A stretch of DNA of 39,756 bases from Bacteroidaceae bacterium (GCA_017467385.1 JAFTSK010000198.1:1-39756); one strand, 5' to 3'. Shown: positions 17,313 to 26,582, numbered from the stretch's first letter. Numbers and translations are program-made. Notes: a model not told the origin generated them from the letters alone.

Positions 17313-18554
17313 GTGAATTTCCCTTTTTATATTGCCAAGCGTTATCTTTTTTCCAAGAAATCACACAATGCTATCAATGTGATTTCGGGAGTATCTGTGT
17401 GCGGAGTAGCTTTGGCTACTTTGGCATTGGTTTGTACGTTGTCGGTGTTCAATGGATTTCAAGAGTTGGTAGCCACTTTCTTTACGGCGTTTGATCCGGA
17501 ACTGAAGATTACGGCCGTAAACGGAAAGGTATTTGATGCTCAAGACAAACGTATTCAGGCGTTGCGTCAATTACCGGAGATTGAGGTCTTTTCTGAGTCG
17601 TTGGAAGACAATGCAATGGTACAATATAATGGTAAGCAGGCAATGGTCGTGATAAAGGGAATTGAAGAGAACTTCAGTCAGCTGACCGCCATTGATAGTA
17701 TCCTTTTCGGACGCGGCGATATGGTGTTGTATGACGAGGTTGTAGATTATGCCATTCCAGGAGTGGAGTTGACTTCTATTTTAGGAACAGGGATTCGTTT
17801 CCTGGATCCTTTAGAAGTTTTTGCTCCGAAACGTGGTTCTCAGATAAATATGGCTAATCCGGCTTCCAGCTTTCAATCGGCTTATTTACATTCTTCGGGA
17901 TTGGTCTTTGCCGTCAACCAACAAAAATACGATGCGTCTTATATCCTGACTTCGTTGCAGTTTGCTCGTAATTTGTTTCAATATGATACGGAAGTCAGTT
18001 CCATCGAATTGAAGTTGGTGCCTGGAAGCAATGTGAAAAAGACCATCGGAAAGATCAACGAACTTTTGGGAGATGAGTTCCTGGTTCGGGATAGATACCA
18101 ACAGCAAGAGGATACTTTTCGAATCATGGAAGTGGAAAAACTCATTTCCTATCTTTTCTTGAGCTTTATTCTGTTAGTGGCTTGTTTCAATGTGATAGGC
18201 TCTCTTTCCATGCTGATTTTGGAAAAACGGGCGGATGTCATCACGCTACGCGGATTAGGAGCCGACAATCAAACGATTTCCCGAATCTTTATTTTTGAAG
18301 GTTGTCTGATTTCCTTTATGGGAGCTTTGGTGGGCATTGTCTTGGGCTTGGTGCTTTGCTATATTCAGCAAGAGTTTGGGGTGATTTCTCTGGGAAGTGG
18401 AGCTACGGCAGGGGCTTTTGTGGTAGATGCTTATCCGGTCAGTGTACATTGGCAAGACATACTTTTGATTTTAGGTACAGTCTTAGCGGTGGGCTTTTTT
18501 TCGGTCTTGTATCCGGTGAAGTATCTTAGTCGCCGTTTGTTGGAAAAGTATTAA
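17313..18554 (+). CDS. FtsX-like permease, LolC/LolE type
   Basis: A 413-residue inner-membrane subunit of a type VII ABC system, most like LolC/LolE, which extract lipoproteins for transport to the outer membrane. It starts with GTG at 17313 (protein MNFPFYIAKRYLFSKKSHNAINVISG, the conserved LolC/E start). TM1 is about residues 24-48; a large periplasmic MacB-type domain follows (about 50-265); the FtsX domain with three TMs occupies the end (about 272-405), including RADVITLRGLGADNQTISRIFIFEG, the coupling-helix region. No ATPase gene (LolD) is next to it. It ends 2 bases before the convergent murI stop. Confidence 0.88.
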   Translation: MNFPFYIAKRYLFSKKSHNAINVISGVSVCGVALATLALVCTLSVFNGFQELVATFFTAFDPELKITAVNGKVFDAQDKRIQALRQLPEIEVFSESLEDNAMVQYNGKQAMVVIKGIEENFSQLTAIDSILFGRGDMVLYDEVVDYAIPGVELTSILGTGIRFLDPLEVFAPKRGSQINMANPASSFQSAYLHSSGLVFAVNQQKYDASYILTSLQFARNLFQYDTEVSSIELKLVPGSNVKKTIGKINELLGDEFLVRDRYQQQEDTFRIMEVEKLISYLFLSFILLVACFNVIGSLSMLILEKRADVITLRGLGADNQTISRIFIFEGCLISFMGALVGIVLGLVLCYIQQEFGVISLGSGATAGAFVVDAYPVSVHWQDILLILGTVLAVGFFSVLYPVKYLSRRLLEKY

Positions 18555-18556
18555 GA

Positions 18557-19405
18557 CTATTCCAACGCAATGCTTTCTACTTTTATGTCTTTTTGTTGGA
18601 GGAAGATGGAGGCAGATTCCTCGAATTTATTCTTGCTTTCTGTGGTCAGGAAGCGGCACGTGCCATTCTTGGTACATCTCTCATCCATGTCGGTGTGCCT
18701 GTTCAAATAATCTTTTAGACTATGCGCCACATATTCTCCTTGTGCCACAATACGGATATGGGGTGGGGTAAATTGTTTGATTTTCTCCATCAACAACGGA
18801 TAATGGGTACACCCCAAAATGAATGTGTCAATGAGGGGATCTTTCTCCAACAAACGATTGATGTGCTTCTCGATGAAGTAATCGGCTCCTTTTGAATTGT
18901 ATTCGTTGTTTTCGACCAAAGGAACCCACATAGGACATGCCTCGCCTGTAACGGTGATGTTGGGGAATAGCTTGTGTATCTCTAATATATAGGATTCCGA
19001 TTTGATGGTTCCCGAAGTGGCTAATATGCCAATGTGCTGACTTTGAGTTAACTCTCCGGCACATTCCGCCGTAGGGCGAATCACGCCAAGCACTCTTCGA
19101 GAGGCATCAAGTTGGGGGAGATTAATCTGCTGGATGCTTCTAAGGGCTTTGGCCGATGCGGTGTTGCAGGCCAATATCACCAACGGACAACCTAACTCAA
19201 ATAGCTTTTCTACCGCTTGCAACGTGAATTCGTAGACAACTTCAAAGGAACGTGTTCCGTAGGGGGTACGGGCGTTGTCTCCCAAATAGATGTAATCATA
19301 TTCGGGCATCGCTTCTCGTATCTTTTCGAGTATGGTCAATCCACCATAACCGGAGTCAAATACACCGATGGCACCTTTGGAAGTTGTCGATTGTGGGTTA
19401 ATCAT
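18557..19405 (-). CDS. murI: glutamate racemase
   Basis: Supplies D-glutamate for peptidoglycan. The 282-residue protein has the family start IGVFDSGYGGLTIL (13-26) and LGDNARTPYG (41-50), and both catalytic cysteines: Cys80 in LACNTASA and Cys199 in LGCTHYPLL. It is the last gene of the minus-strand envelope block and follows the Skp-like gene by 136 bases across a terminator and a CTCTTTGGAGA-type repeat, so it probably has its own transcription. The stop is 2 bases from the permease stop on the other strand. Confidence 0.95.
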   Translation of the reverse strand: MINPQSTTSKGAIGVFDSGYGGLTILEKIREAMPEYDYIYLGDNARTPYGTRSFEVVYEFTLQAVEKLFELGCPLVILACNTASAKALRSIQQINLPQLDASRRVLGVIRPTAECAGELTQSQHIGILATSGTIKSESYILEIHKLFPNITVTGEACPMWVPLVENNEYNSKGADYFIEKHINRLLEKDPLIDTFILGCTHYPLLMEKIKQFTPPHIRIVAQGEYVAHSLKDYLNRHTDMDERCTKNGTCRFLTTESKNKFEESASIFLQQKDIKVESIALE

Positions 19406-19411
19406 GCGAGG

Positions 19412-19469
19412 AAAAACGCTTTGGAGAGTGAATCAATTCTCTTTGGAGAGTTGCCTTGTTCTTCAAAGA
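19412..19469. repeat. CTCTTTGGAGA-type palindromic element, copy 2
   Basis: Contains AAAAACGCTTTGGAGAG, AATCAATTCTCTTTGGAGAG and CTTCAAAGAGAG. AAAAACGCTTTGG and AATCAATYCTCTTTGGAGA are shared with the element at 8735-8798, so the two are related rather than merely similar hairpins. It lies just upstream of murI. Confidence 0.65.
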
Positions 19470-19478
19470 GAGTTTTTA

Positions 19479-19519
19479 AAAAAGCTGAAGAAGTATTCAA
19501 AGAACCTCTTCAGCTTTTT
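19479..19519 (-). terminator. terminator of the Skp-like gene
   Basis: 13-bp perfect stem, 19479-19491 (AAAAAGCTGAAGA) with 19507-19519 (TCTTCAGCTTTTT), followed on the minus strand by a T-rich run. It starts 22 bases after the stop at 19542. Confidence 0.85.
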
Positions 19520-19541
19520 ATGTGAGTTGTAAAAGGCATCA

Positions 19542-20045
19542 TTATTTAATGCCCAACTTAGTCTTAACTGCTGTTGTTACGTCTGTAGAAAGGGTTTCGC
19601 TAACGTAAGGAATGTTGGTTGCATTCAAGTCAAAGATGTAAGTATAACCACCTTCCTGACCAACAGCCTTGATAGCATCTTCAATCTTCTTTACGATAGG
19701 CTCCAACATCTGCATCCAGCTTTGTTGTAACTGCTGTTCTGCATCTTGTTGAAGTTGCATACCTTTCTGAGTAAGCTCTTGCAATTCTTTCTGACGTCTT
19801 TCTTGAATATTCTTAGGCAAGTTAGCTTGGTCTTGCTGGTATTCTGCATATTTCTTGTTTACTTCATCAGATGCACGTTTGATTTCGTCTTCAAATTGTT
19901 TCTGCATAGTTTTAATGTCAGTCTGAGCCTTTGTGTATTCAGGCATAGCAGTCAGAATTTCTTGAGTCTTGATATGACCGAACTTCTGTGCAAAAACACT
20001 CATCGGCGCGATGAGCAAAAGGATTAAAGCAATTTTCTTCAACAT
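19542..20045 (-). CDS. Skp/OmpH-family periplasmic chaperone (copy 1)
   Basis: A 167-residue secreted protein with a cleavable signal peptide (MLKKIALILLLIAPMSVFA, then QKFGHIKTQEIL). The mature start QKFGHIxTQEIL and the long central coiled coil rich in Gln, Lys and Glu (about 40-115) are the Skp/OmpH pattern: a trimeric 'jellyfish' chaperone that holds unfolded outer-membrane proteins on the way to BamA. A second paralogue lies directly upstream, and bamA above that. A -7 box in the 55-base gap suggests that this copy can be transcribed separately. Confidence 0.92.
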   Translation of the reverse strand: MLKKIALILLLIAPMSVFAQKFGHIKTQEILTAMPEYTKAQTDIKTMQKQFEDEIKRASDEVNKKYAEYQQDQANLPKNIQERRQKELQELTQKGMQLQQDAEQQLQQSWMQMLEPIVKKIEDAIKAVGQEGGYTYIFDLNATNIPYVSETLSTDVTTAVKTKLGIK

Positions 20046-20087
20046 AGTTTTATAGTTTATTAGTTATTATATTATTCTTAGCGGTTG

Positions 20088-20095
20088 CAAATGTA
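20088..20095 (-). promoter_or_regulatory. -7 box in front of the first Skp-like gene
   Basis: Minus strand TACATTTG, an exact TAnnTTTG match, 42 bases before the ATG at 20045, in the gap between the two OmpH genes. The -33 region is weak. Confidence 0.5.
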
Positions 20096-20100
20096 TGAAA

Positions 20101-20616
20101 TTAATTTGAATATCCTAATTTTGAAAGCACTTCATTGCTGATGTCGATACGTGGAGAAGCAAAGACAACGCTTGATGCAGAGGCGCGGTCGACCACTACA
20201 TCGTAGCCTTTTTGCAATGAAATTTGTTTGATGGCTTCGTATATCTTGTCTTGGATAGGGCTAATCAGTGCTTCTTGCTTCTTCACCATTTCGCCTTCCG
20301 GACCAAAATATTTCTTTCTCAGTTCTGCTGCTTCCTTTTCTTTGGCTACAATAGCTTCTTCCTTTTGTGTCTTTTGAGTCGAACTCATGGTAGCGGCATT
20401 CTTCTGATAAGCCTTGTACAATGTTTCAGCTTCTTTTATCTTGGCTTCGACTTCTTGCTGAAATTGTTGAGATAGCTGATTCAGTTCATTGTTCGCTTGT
20501 TGATAACTTGGAATATTTTCCATGATATAGTCCATGTCAACCAAAGCAAACTTTTGTGCATGGGCTGTAAACAAACCGGCGATGCACATGATTAACAATA
20601 AAGCAAACTTCTTCAT
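20101..20616 (-). CDS. Skp/OmpH-family periplasmic chaperone (copy 2)
   Basis: A 171-residue Skp-like protein. The signal peptide MKKFALLLIMCIAGLFTAHA ends before QKFALVDMDYIMENIP, the family start. A coiled coil rich in Gln, Lys and Glu follows (about 40-120), then VVVDRASASSVVFASPRIDISNEVLSKLGY, the conserved C-terminal strand block. It lies 23 bases after bamA. Unusually for this window, the start has a strong Shine-Dalgarno, AAAGGAGG (20622-20629 on the minus strand), suggesting high and independent translation. Both Skp copies differ clearly in sequence, so this is an old duplication; in Bacteroidetes the pair is common. Confidence 0.93.
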   Translation of the reverse strand: MKKFALLLIMCIAGLFTAHAQKFALVDMDYIMENIPSYQQANNELNQLSQQFQQEVEAKIKEAETLYKAYQKNAATMSSTQKTQKEEAIVAKEKEAAELRKKYFGPEGEMVKKQEALISPIQDKIYEAIKQISLQKGYDVVVDRASASSVVFASPRIDISNEVLSKLGYSN

Positions 20617-20621
20617 AAATA

Positions 20622-20629
20622 CCTCCTTT
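20622..20629 (-). promoter_or_regulatory. strong ribosome binding site before the second Skp-like gene
   Basis: Minus strand AAAGGAGG, 5 bases upstream of the ATG at 20616. Most genes of the window lack a recognisable Shine-Dalgarno, as is usual in Bacteroidetes, so this one stands out. Confidence 0.6.
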
Positions 20630-20639
20630 GTTAGAGTGA

Positions 20640-23276
20640 TTAAAATTCTTGTCCCAAAATGAAGTGGAATTGGCTTCCGCTATATTGAGACGAACCATTG
20701 ATTTTGTCGAAACCATAAGCCCAGTCGATACCCATCATACCCACCATCGGCAAGAAGATACGTACACCCAAACCAGCCGAACGTTTCAAACTGAATGGGT
20801 TGAACTTGCTTACTTCTGTCCAAGCATTACCACCTTCCACGAAACCTAAAGCGTAAATGCTGGTTGAGTTTTCCAACATCAACGGATAACGCAGTTCGGC
20901 ACCTAAACGAATGTAGGCATAACCTTCGCTACCGTATGGAGTCAAAGAACCGTTTTCATAACCACGCAATGCAATGGTTTCAGATGCATAACTTGTACTA
21001 TAACCGGTCATACCGTCACCACCCATGTAGAATGTTTCAAACGGTGATTTCTTATACTTGTTATAGTGTCCCAACAAACCGAATTCTGTACGTGTCATGA
21101 TAACCGGACACTTCTGACCGTCGGTTAATTGTGTATAAGTCTTTGCTTTGAATTTCCATTTGTGGTATTCAATCCAGTTGTAAACACTGGCGGCTTCATC
21201 GTAATCGTTCTGGCCGTAAGTCTTGTAGTCCTTGTTGCTGAACAAAGAATACGGCGGAGTGAAATGTACAGAAGCAGTAAATTCAGAACCGCTACGTGGG
21301 AAGATTGGATTATCCGTAGAGTTACGTGATAAGGTTAATCCAAAGCTCAAGTTGTTACAAGCACCGGTCGACATGTATTCGCCGTTGTTCAACTTGATGT
21401 ACAAATAACTCCAATCCTTCAAGATAAAGCGTTGGAAAGACAATTCTGCAGACAAGGTGAAGTAGTCATCCGGCCATCTTAAGCGCTTACCCCAACCGAT
21501 AGCGGCACCATACATCTGAATGGACTTATCCGGATCGTAGTATGATTCGTAATTGTTGTAGTAGTTGTTGTAATAGCTACCGTAACCACTATAATAGTTA
21601 TAGTAGTTGTTCATGTATGCAGAGTTGTAGTAGTTGCTACTAATGTCTGTCTGTACAGAATAGAAAGCAGAAACAGAGAATGAATTCGGACGCTTTCCAC
21701 CAAACCAGGGATCAAAGAAAGATACATTGTATGATTGATAGTATGTACCGTTTGTTTGCGCACTGATTGTTAAAGTCTGTCCGTCTCCTTGTGGTAAGAA
21801 GCCACGATAGTTATCGTTCTTTCTGAACAAATTGGCCATTGAGAAGTTGGTAAACTTCAAACTCAACTTACCGATAACCCCTGTTTGTCCCCAACCGGCA
21901 GAGAATTCAATTTGGTCGTTGGCTTTGGATTCCAATTGCCAATTGATGTCAACAGTACCGTTGGCGGCATCCGGTCGTACATCCGGATTGATGTTTTCCG
22001 GATTGAAGTGTCCCATTTGGGCAATTTCACGATAAGAACGTTCCAATGCTGTTCTATTGAACAAATCGCCCGGCTTAGTACGCAATTCACGACGTACAAT
22101 GTTTTCGTACAATCGGTCATTACCGTTAATGCTTACCTTGTTGATAGTAGCTTGCGGGCCTTCAATGATACGCATTTCCAAGTCAATAGAGTCTCCCACA
22201 ATATTCACTTCTACTGGATCAAGACGGTAGAATACATAACCCTGATTGTAGTAGTCGTTACCGATAGCATCTTCATCTTGGCTGAGACGGTCATTCAAGA
22301 GTTTCTGATTATATACATCTCCTTTCTTCATGAGCAGTTTAGCTGCCAAATAGTCAGAATGATACACCGTATTACCTACCCAATCAATGTTTCTTAAGTA
22401 GTATTTATTTCCTTCTTCGATGCGCATGTAGACATTTACAGTACGATCATCGAAAGGTGTAACGCTATCCACTACGATTTGTGCATCACGATAACCCAAT
22501 TCGTTATACTTGTCAATGATGAGTTGCTTGTCTTCTTCGTATTTTTCTTCAATGAATTTCTTGGTGCGGAACAAGTTGACCAACTTATTCTTTTCGTTGG
22601 TCTTTTTCATGACACGTTTCAACTTCTTGTCAGACAACACCGTATTTCCGTCAATGGTAATTTGATTGACTTTAACCTTTTCCTTCTTGTCAATCATGAT
22701 GTCTACATTGACTTGTTCTTTGTTGCCTTCGATGTTTCGTTCAATGATGTTTACTTCTGCGTTCTTGAAACCTTTATCATCGAAATGTCTCTTGATGAGC
22801 AATTTAGCACGGTCTACCAAGTTTGGCGTGATTTGGCTACCTTTGGCCAATCCTAATTTAGCTTCCAAATCTTGTTTTTCGCTTTTCTTCACCCCATGAT
22901 AGCGAATGTCTGCGATACGTGGACGTTGAGTCAATATGATTTTCAAATAAATCTTATTGCCCACGATCTTTTCGGCTTCAATTCTCACGTCGGAGAACAA
23001 ACCATGCTTCCAATAGTTCTTGATGGCTCCTGTAATTTCATCGCCTGGAACAGTTATTGTTTGCCCCACAGAAAGACCTGATATGCCAAGCAATATGTAG
23101 TCTTCATAGTTCTTGACACCTTCTACTTTAATGCCGCCAATCTCATATTGTTTGGGAGAGGCTGAGTAGAGAATAACTGGACTATTGTTTTCTTCGGCTG
23201 TAATGTCCTGAGCATAAGTGTTAGTGCTGAAAAGACATGCCACTATTGATAGTATGAATAAAATACGATATAGCAT
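20640..23276 (-). CDS. bamA: outer-membrane assembly factor BamA
   Basis: Inserts beta-barrel proteins in the outer membrane. At 878 residues: signal peptide to TYA (about 22), five POTRA domains (about 45-440, for example IGGIKVEGVKNY, RIADIRYHGVKKSEK, KVNQITIDGNTVLSDKKL, RNIDWVGNTVYHSDYLAAKL, INKVSINGNDRLYENIVRREL) and a C-terminal Omp85 barrel ending in Phe (FHFILGQEF). The barrel contains the family VRGY-like segment, here IALRGYENGSLTPYGSEG. An unusual Tyr/Asn-rich low-complexity stretch at about residues 545-582 (DNA 21531-21640) probably makes a surface loop. The gene lies between uppS (11 bases) and the Skp genes (23 bases), the conserved Bacteroidetes order. Confidence 0.95.
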   Translation of the reverse strand: MLYRILFILSIVACLFSTNTYAQDITAEENNSPVILYSASPKQYEIGGIKVEGVKNYEDYILLGISGLSVGQTITVPGDEITGAIKNYWKHGLFSDVRIEAEKIVGNKIYLKIILTQRPRIADIRYHGVKKSEKQDLEAKLGLAKGSQITPNLVDRAKLLIKRHFDDKGFKNAEVNIIERNIEGNKEQVNVDIMIDKKEKVKVNQITIDGNTVLSDKKLKRVMKKTNEKNKLVNLFRTKKFIEEKYEEDKQLIIDKYNELGYRDAQIVVDSVTPFDDRTVNVYMRIEEGNKYYLRNIDWVGNTVYHSDYLAAKLLMKKGDVYNQKLLNDRLSQDEDAIGNDYYNQGYVFYRLDPVEVNIVGDSIDLEMRIIEGPQATINKVSINGNDRLYENIVRRELRTKPGDLFNRTALERSYREIAQMGHFNPENINPDVRPDAANGTVDINWQLESKANDQIEFSAGWGQTGVIGKLSLKFTNFSMANLFRKNDNYRGFLPQGDGQTLTISAQTNGTYYQSYNVSFFDPWFGGKRPNSFSVSAFYSVQTDISSNYYNSAYMNNYYNYYSGYGSYYNNYYNNYESYYDPDKSIQMYGAAIGWGKRLRWPDDYFTLSAELSFQRFILKDWSYLYIKLNNGEYMSTGACNNLSFGLTLSRNSTDNPIFPRSGSEFTASVHFTPPYSLFSNKDYKTYGQNDYDEAASVYNWIEYHKWKFKAKTYTQLTDGQKCPVIMTRTEFGLLGHYNKYKKSPFETFYMGGDGMTGYSTSYASETIALRGYENGSLTPYGSEGYAYIRLGAELRYPLMLENSTSIYALGFVEGGNAWTEVSKFNPFSLKRSAGLGVRIFLPMVGMMGIDWAYGFDKINGSSQYSGSQFHFILGQEF

Positions 23277-23287
23277 TTTGATTTATA

Positions 23288-24019
23288 TTATATTTGTTCA
23301 CTGGTTTTTCCGAAACGGCGTTCTCTCTGTTGGTAATCGTAAATTGCCTTGCAGAATTCTTCTTCTTTGAAGTCCGGCCAAAAGGTTTCGCAGAAATAGA
23401 ATTCCGAGTAGGCACATTGCCATAATAAATAGTTGCTAATCCGTAATTCACCTCCTGTTCGGATAAGTAAATCAGGATCGGGCATATAGTTTGTACATAA
23501 ATGTTCATCAATGGTCTTGTCCGTAATATCAGATACGGCAAGCGCGCCATCTTGTACTTCTTTTGCAATTCGTTGTACGGCATCTGTTATCTCCCATTTG
23601 GAAGAATAACTCAATGCAAGTGTCAGGCACATGCCTGTATTGGCAGAGGTATGCTCTATACATTGGTTCAGTCGGGCTGATACCTCAGCTGGTAATTTGG
23701 TGGTATCTCCAATGATTCGGAAACAAATGTTGTTCTTCATAAATGTTTCTTCTTCGAGGGAGTCCATCAATAAAGCCATGAGTGCATTCACTTCATCCAC
23801 CGGTCGATTCCAGTTTTCTGTTGAGAATGTGTATAAGGTCAAATATTTAACCCCTAATCGAGCAGCTTCTTCGGCAACAACATGAACAGTTTCTGCTCCG
23901 GCTTGATGGCCGAAACTTCTTGCTTGACCTTGTTGCTTAGCCCATCTGCCATTTCCATCCATGATAATAGCAACATGGGTAGGGATACGATTCTTGTCTA
24001 TTTGCTCTTTGTATAGCAT
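23288..24019 (-). CDS. uppS: isoprenyl transferase (undecaprenyl diphosphate synthase)
   Basis: Makes the C55 lipid carrier for peptidoglycan and surface glycans by cis-condensation of isopentenyl diphosphate. 243 residues. The catalytic loop is [17 protein letters not shown] with Asp21; [10 protein letters not shown] and [13 protein letters not shown] follow; the C-terminal block [15 protein letters not shown] and [14 protein letters not shown] closes the active site, all canonical. It is flanked by the DUF6242 lipoprotein gene 12 bases upstream and bamA 11 bases downstream, so the three likely form one transcript. Confidence 0.97.
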   Translation of the reverse strand: MLYKEQIDKNRIPTHVAIIMDGNGRWAKQQGQARSFGHQAGAETVHVVAEEAARLGVKYLTLYTFSTENWNRPVDEVNALMALLMDSLEEETFMKNNICFRIIGDTTKLPAEVSARLNQCIEHTSANTGMCLTLALSYSSKWEITDAVQRIAKEVQDGALAVSDITDKTIDEHLCTNYMPDPDLLIRTGGELRISNYLLWQCAYSEFYFCETFWPDFKEEEFCKAIYDYQQRERRFGKTSEQI

Positions 24020-24031
24020 ACCTTTCGGAGT

Positions 24032-25402
24032 TTATTGTTTTTTGAAACCTAATTTGTTGATTCTACCACGCCAGATTTCGCCTGTCTTACTCCAGATAAC
24101 CCAGATGAATTTGTTTTTGTCGACAATGCAAGAATAATTGCCTTCTGCTTGTTCGTACAAATTCGTGAATTCTTCAGGGAATAACATGTTTTCAGTCATT
24201 GCTTCCCAACTGATTCCATTATCTGTGGATGAATAGAAACAACTGAATGCATCAACCTCTCCTCCGTCTACAGCAGGACCACCAAAGGCATACAAGGCAT
24301 CGTTGTAACGGATGATTGTCGGGTTCTCAAACTTCGGACAAAGTTTTTTATTGTTTTCGTAGGTCATTGCAGACCATTCGGTTTCATTGCTCAACTGACT
24401 CCAGATGATGTTGGTTGTGTCTTCTTCATTGGCATTGTATCCCATGAGAACTGTACGTTCAATCGCCGAGTTGGTCAACAAACTATAAGATGCAAACTGG
24501 TAAGGACTCTGTGGGAAACTTTCCGGAAGAAGTGCCTGACGTCCCCAAGTTATACCATCGGTGCTTTCAATGTAATAATTATCAGCATCTGCACCTATCA
24601 TCTTACTGCTATTACATGTAATGAGGCTGTTGAATGTCTGTTCGGTTTCTACTTTGGTCCAATTTATACCGTTCTCTGAACAATACAATTCATTGTTAGC
24701 CAGAATATACAATTGGTCGTTCCAAACCATAGCGGTGGAGTAGTCTGCTTTAACCGGAATGTCAATGTCTTGAAGTTCAGACCATTCTTTTCCATTCGTA
24801 CTGTAAGTTACAGCAGTTTGTGCTTCTTGTTCAGCAAATACATAAATGGTTTTATTCAGATATACTGCTTTTTGCGCTTGAATAGCTGTGCTGAAGTTGT
24901 TGTTCATTCGCGTCCAGTTTAATAATTCCGGTTCTTGCTTGTGTACAAGAAGTTCTGCAGTATAAGTATGACCAAATACTCCCATCTGAGACAAAACCTT
25001 GAACTTAATAGGATTAGTGAAATCCAATGAGTCGGTTTCTACAAAAATGGTGTCTTTATCTCCTTTTACTCTGAATACATAATAACCGTCCGAAGAAATG
25101 CTTACCACCACTTTGCTGATGTCTGTTCCTACAGGAAGTGAGTCGGCATTATAGATGCGATGATTCAGCTGGTCGATGATGAACGGGTAATCTGTACCCA
25201 GGACTGCTGTACTTAATGTCGTATCTTTTCCCGAAGCAGTGATTGATGGATAGTATGTTACAATGCTGTCTGTGATAGCAAATGCTGTAATGCTGGCATT
25301 TTGGCTAAAATCGTATTCTACTGTTTCGTCATCCAAACAAGACGTAATGCTACATGCTGCAATAAACAGGCAGGCAAAAATATTCAGAACTTTTAATTTC
25401 AT
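24032..25402 (-). CDS. DUF6242-family lipoprotein
   Basis: A 456-residue secreted lipoprotein: hydrophobic start MKLKVLNIFACLFIAACSITSC with lipobox ITSC (Cys22). The two acidic residues after the cysteine (CLDDE) resemble the lipoprotein export signal that sends Bacteroidetes lipoproteins to the cell surface; that is an inference. A domain with a conserved opening (SITAFAITDSIVTYYPSI, about 37-160) is followed by a repeat-like half with sialidase/BNR-type phrases (ITWGRQALLPES, GISWEAMTENMLFP, FIWVIWSKTGEIWRG), compatible with a beta-propeller. Function is unknown. It heads the transcript of uppS-bamA and has a -7 box upstream. Confidence 0.82.
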   Translation of the reverse strand: MKLKVLNIFACLFIAACSITSCLDDETVEYDFSQNASITAFAITDSIVTYYPSITASGKDTTLSTAVLGTDYPFIIDQLNHRIYNADSLPVGTDISKVVVSISSDGYYVFRVKGDKDTIFVETDSLDFTNPIKFKVLSQMGVFGHTYTAELLVHKQEPELLNWTRMNNNFSTAIQAQKAVYLNKTIYVFAEQEAQTAVTYSTNGKEWSELQDIDIPVKADYSTAMVWNDQLYILANNELYCSENGINWTKVETEQTFNSLITCNSSKMIGADADNYYIESTDGITWGRQALLPESFPQSPYQFASYSLLTNSAIERTVLMGYNANEEDTTNIIWSQLSNETEWSAMTYENNKKLCPKFENPTIIRYNDALYAFGGPAVDGGEVDAFSCFYSSTDNGISWEAMTENMLFPEEFTNLYEQAEGNYSCIVDKNKFIWVIWSKTGEIWRGRINKLGFKKQ

Positions 25403-25430
25403 TATTCAATGAGTCTTATGTTACAAGTTG

Positions 25431-25438
25431 CAAAAGTA
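25431..25438 (-). promoter_or_regulatory. -7 box of the DUF6242-uppS-bamA transcript
   Basis: Minus strand TACTTTTG, matching TAnnTTTG, 28 bases before the ATG at 25402. The -33 box is not clear. The 25403-25514 gap holds nothing else I can support. Confidence 0.55.
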
Positions 25439-25514
25439 GAAAGTTTTTTCTCTCTACAGAAGTTTTGAAGCAAGTTTTATATTAATTTATAGATAAAATG
25501 GGCTTTTTTTTCTC

Positions 25515-26582
25515 TTATTTTCCTTGTTTTCCCCTCGTAGAAGGTCTGTTGAGGGCATATCGAATGTTTCGGCCAAAGTTATTATCTGTTAAAAAAATGC
25601 ACTTATCTTTCATTTGGGGTGCTTTTACTCCTGCTTTAAGCATGATAGGCGAAGTCTCTATGTAAACTTCATCCCACAAATCATCTTCTATGAAAGATTG
25701 GAGTAAGGTGCTCCCGCCTTCCACTAATACGGACTGTACTTTTCGCTGATACAAGACTTCCATGATTTGAGGGAGTATGTTTCGGGAGAAATCCAAGCGG
25801 ACAAATTCTACCGAATTTTGGACGCTTGTTACATCTTGCTGTGTGAAAACCAATGTTTTAACTTGGCCATTGAATAGCTGAAGCTCGCGGGGCAAGGTCA
25901 GGTCTTTGTCTATCACTAACCGAATCGGGTTTTCTCCATACCAGTTTCGGGTGGTCAGCGAGGGATTGTCTAACAAGGCGGTTCGGCGGCCTACTAAAAT
26001 GGCTTTGTGTTCGGCTCTCCGCTTGTGGACAATCATGGAGGTCAAAGGCGAAGAAAGTAGGATGGGGTGGCCGTCTGTTCGTAGAACGTCGATGAATCCG
26101 TCGGCTGATTCTGCCCATTTTAGGGTGATGTAAGGCCTTTTTTGTGTGTTGAACGTGATGAAACGGCGGATGAGGTGTTGACATTCTTCTTCAAGTACGC
26201 CCACTTTTACCTCGATGCCTGCATTGCGTAATTTCTCAATGCCTCTGCCGGCAACCAACGAGAAAGGATCCATACAACCTACCACCACTTTGGGGATTTG
26301 TTTCTCAATAATCAGGTCGGCGCATGGGGGAGTCTTTCCGTAATGCGAACAAGGCTCTAAACTGACGTAAATAGTCGATTCCTTCAAAAGACTTTCTTCT
26401 TTGACAGAACGAATGGCGTTGACTTCGGCATGGGCTTCGCCGCAACGGACGTGATAGCCCTCGCCAATGACGCGGTCGTTGTGTACGATGACGGCTCCAA
26501 CCATTGGGTTGGGGGCGGCGTTGTTGAATCCGTTTTTGGCTAATTGAAGACAACGGGCGATATATTTTTCATCTTTTGTCAT
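25515..26582 (-). CDS. ribD: bifunctional riboflavin biosynthesis deaminase/reductase
   Basis: Catalyses the second and third steps of riboflavin synthesis: deamination of the pyrimidine intermediate, then reduction of the ribosyl side chain. 355 residues. The N-terminal deaminase domain (1-145) shows the zinc motif HAE (51-53) and PCSHYGKTPPC (Cys78, Cys87). The C-terminal RibD reductase domain starts about residue 155 (YITLKWAESADGFID) and has the substrate loop LLSSPLTSMIVHKRRAEHKAILVGRRTALLDNPSLTTR. It stands alone on this strand, divergent from prmC over 47 bases. No FMN riboswitch is visible upstream. Confidence 0.96.
   Translation of the reverse strand: MTKDEKYIARCLQLAKNGFNNAAPNPMVGAVIVHNDRVIGEGYHVRCGEAHAEVNAIRSVKEESLLKESTIYVSLEPCSHYGKTPPCADLIIEKQIPKVVVGCMDPFSLVAGRGIEKLRNAGIEVKVGVLEEECQHLIRRFITFNTQKRPYITLKWAESADGFIDVLRTDGHPILLSSPLTSMIVHKRRAEHKAILVGRRTALLDNPSLTTRNWYGENPIRLVIDKDLTLPRELQLFNGQVKTLVFTQQDVTSVQNSVEFVRLDFSRNILPQIMEVLYQRKVQSVLVEGGSTLLQSFIEDDLWDEVYIETSPIMLKAGVKAPQMKDKCIFLTDNNFGRNIRYALNRPSTRGKQGK

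Noticed and set aside
21885-22397. 170-codon plus-strand open frame opposite bamA
   Set aside because: It is antisense to conserved POTRA-coding sequence and its translation shows no family pattern, signal or promoter; bamA explains the region.
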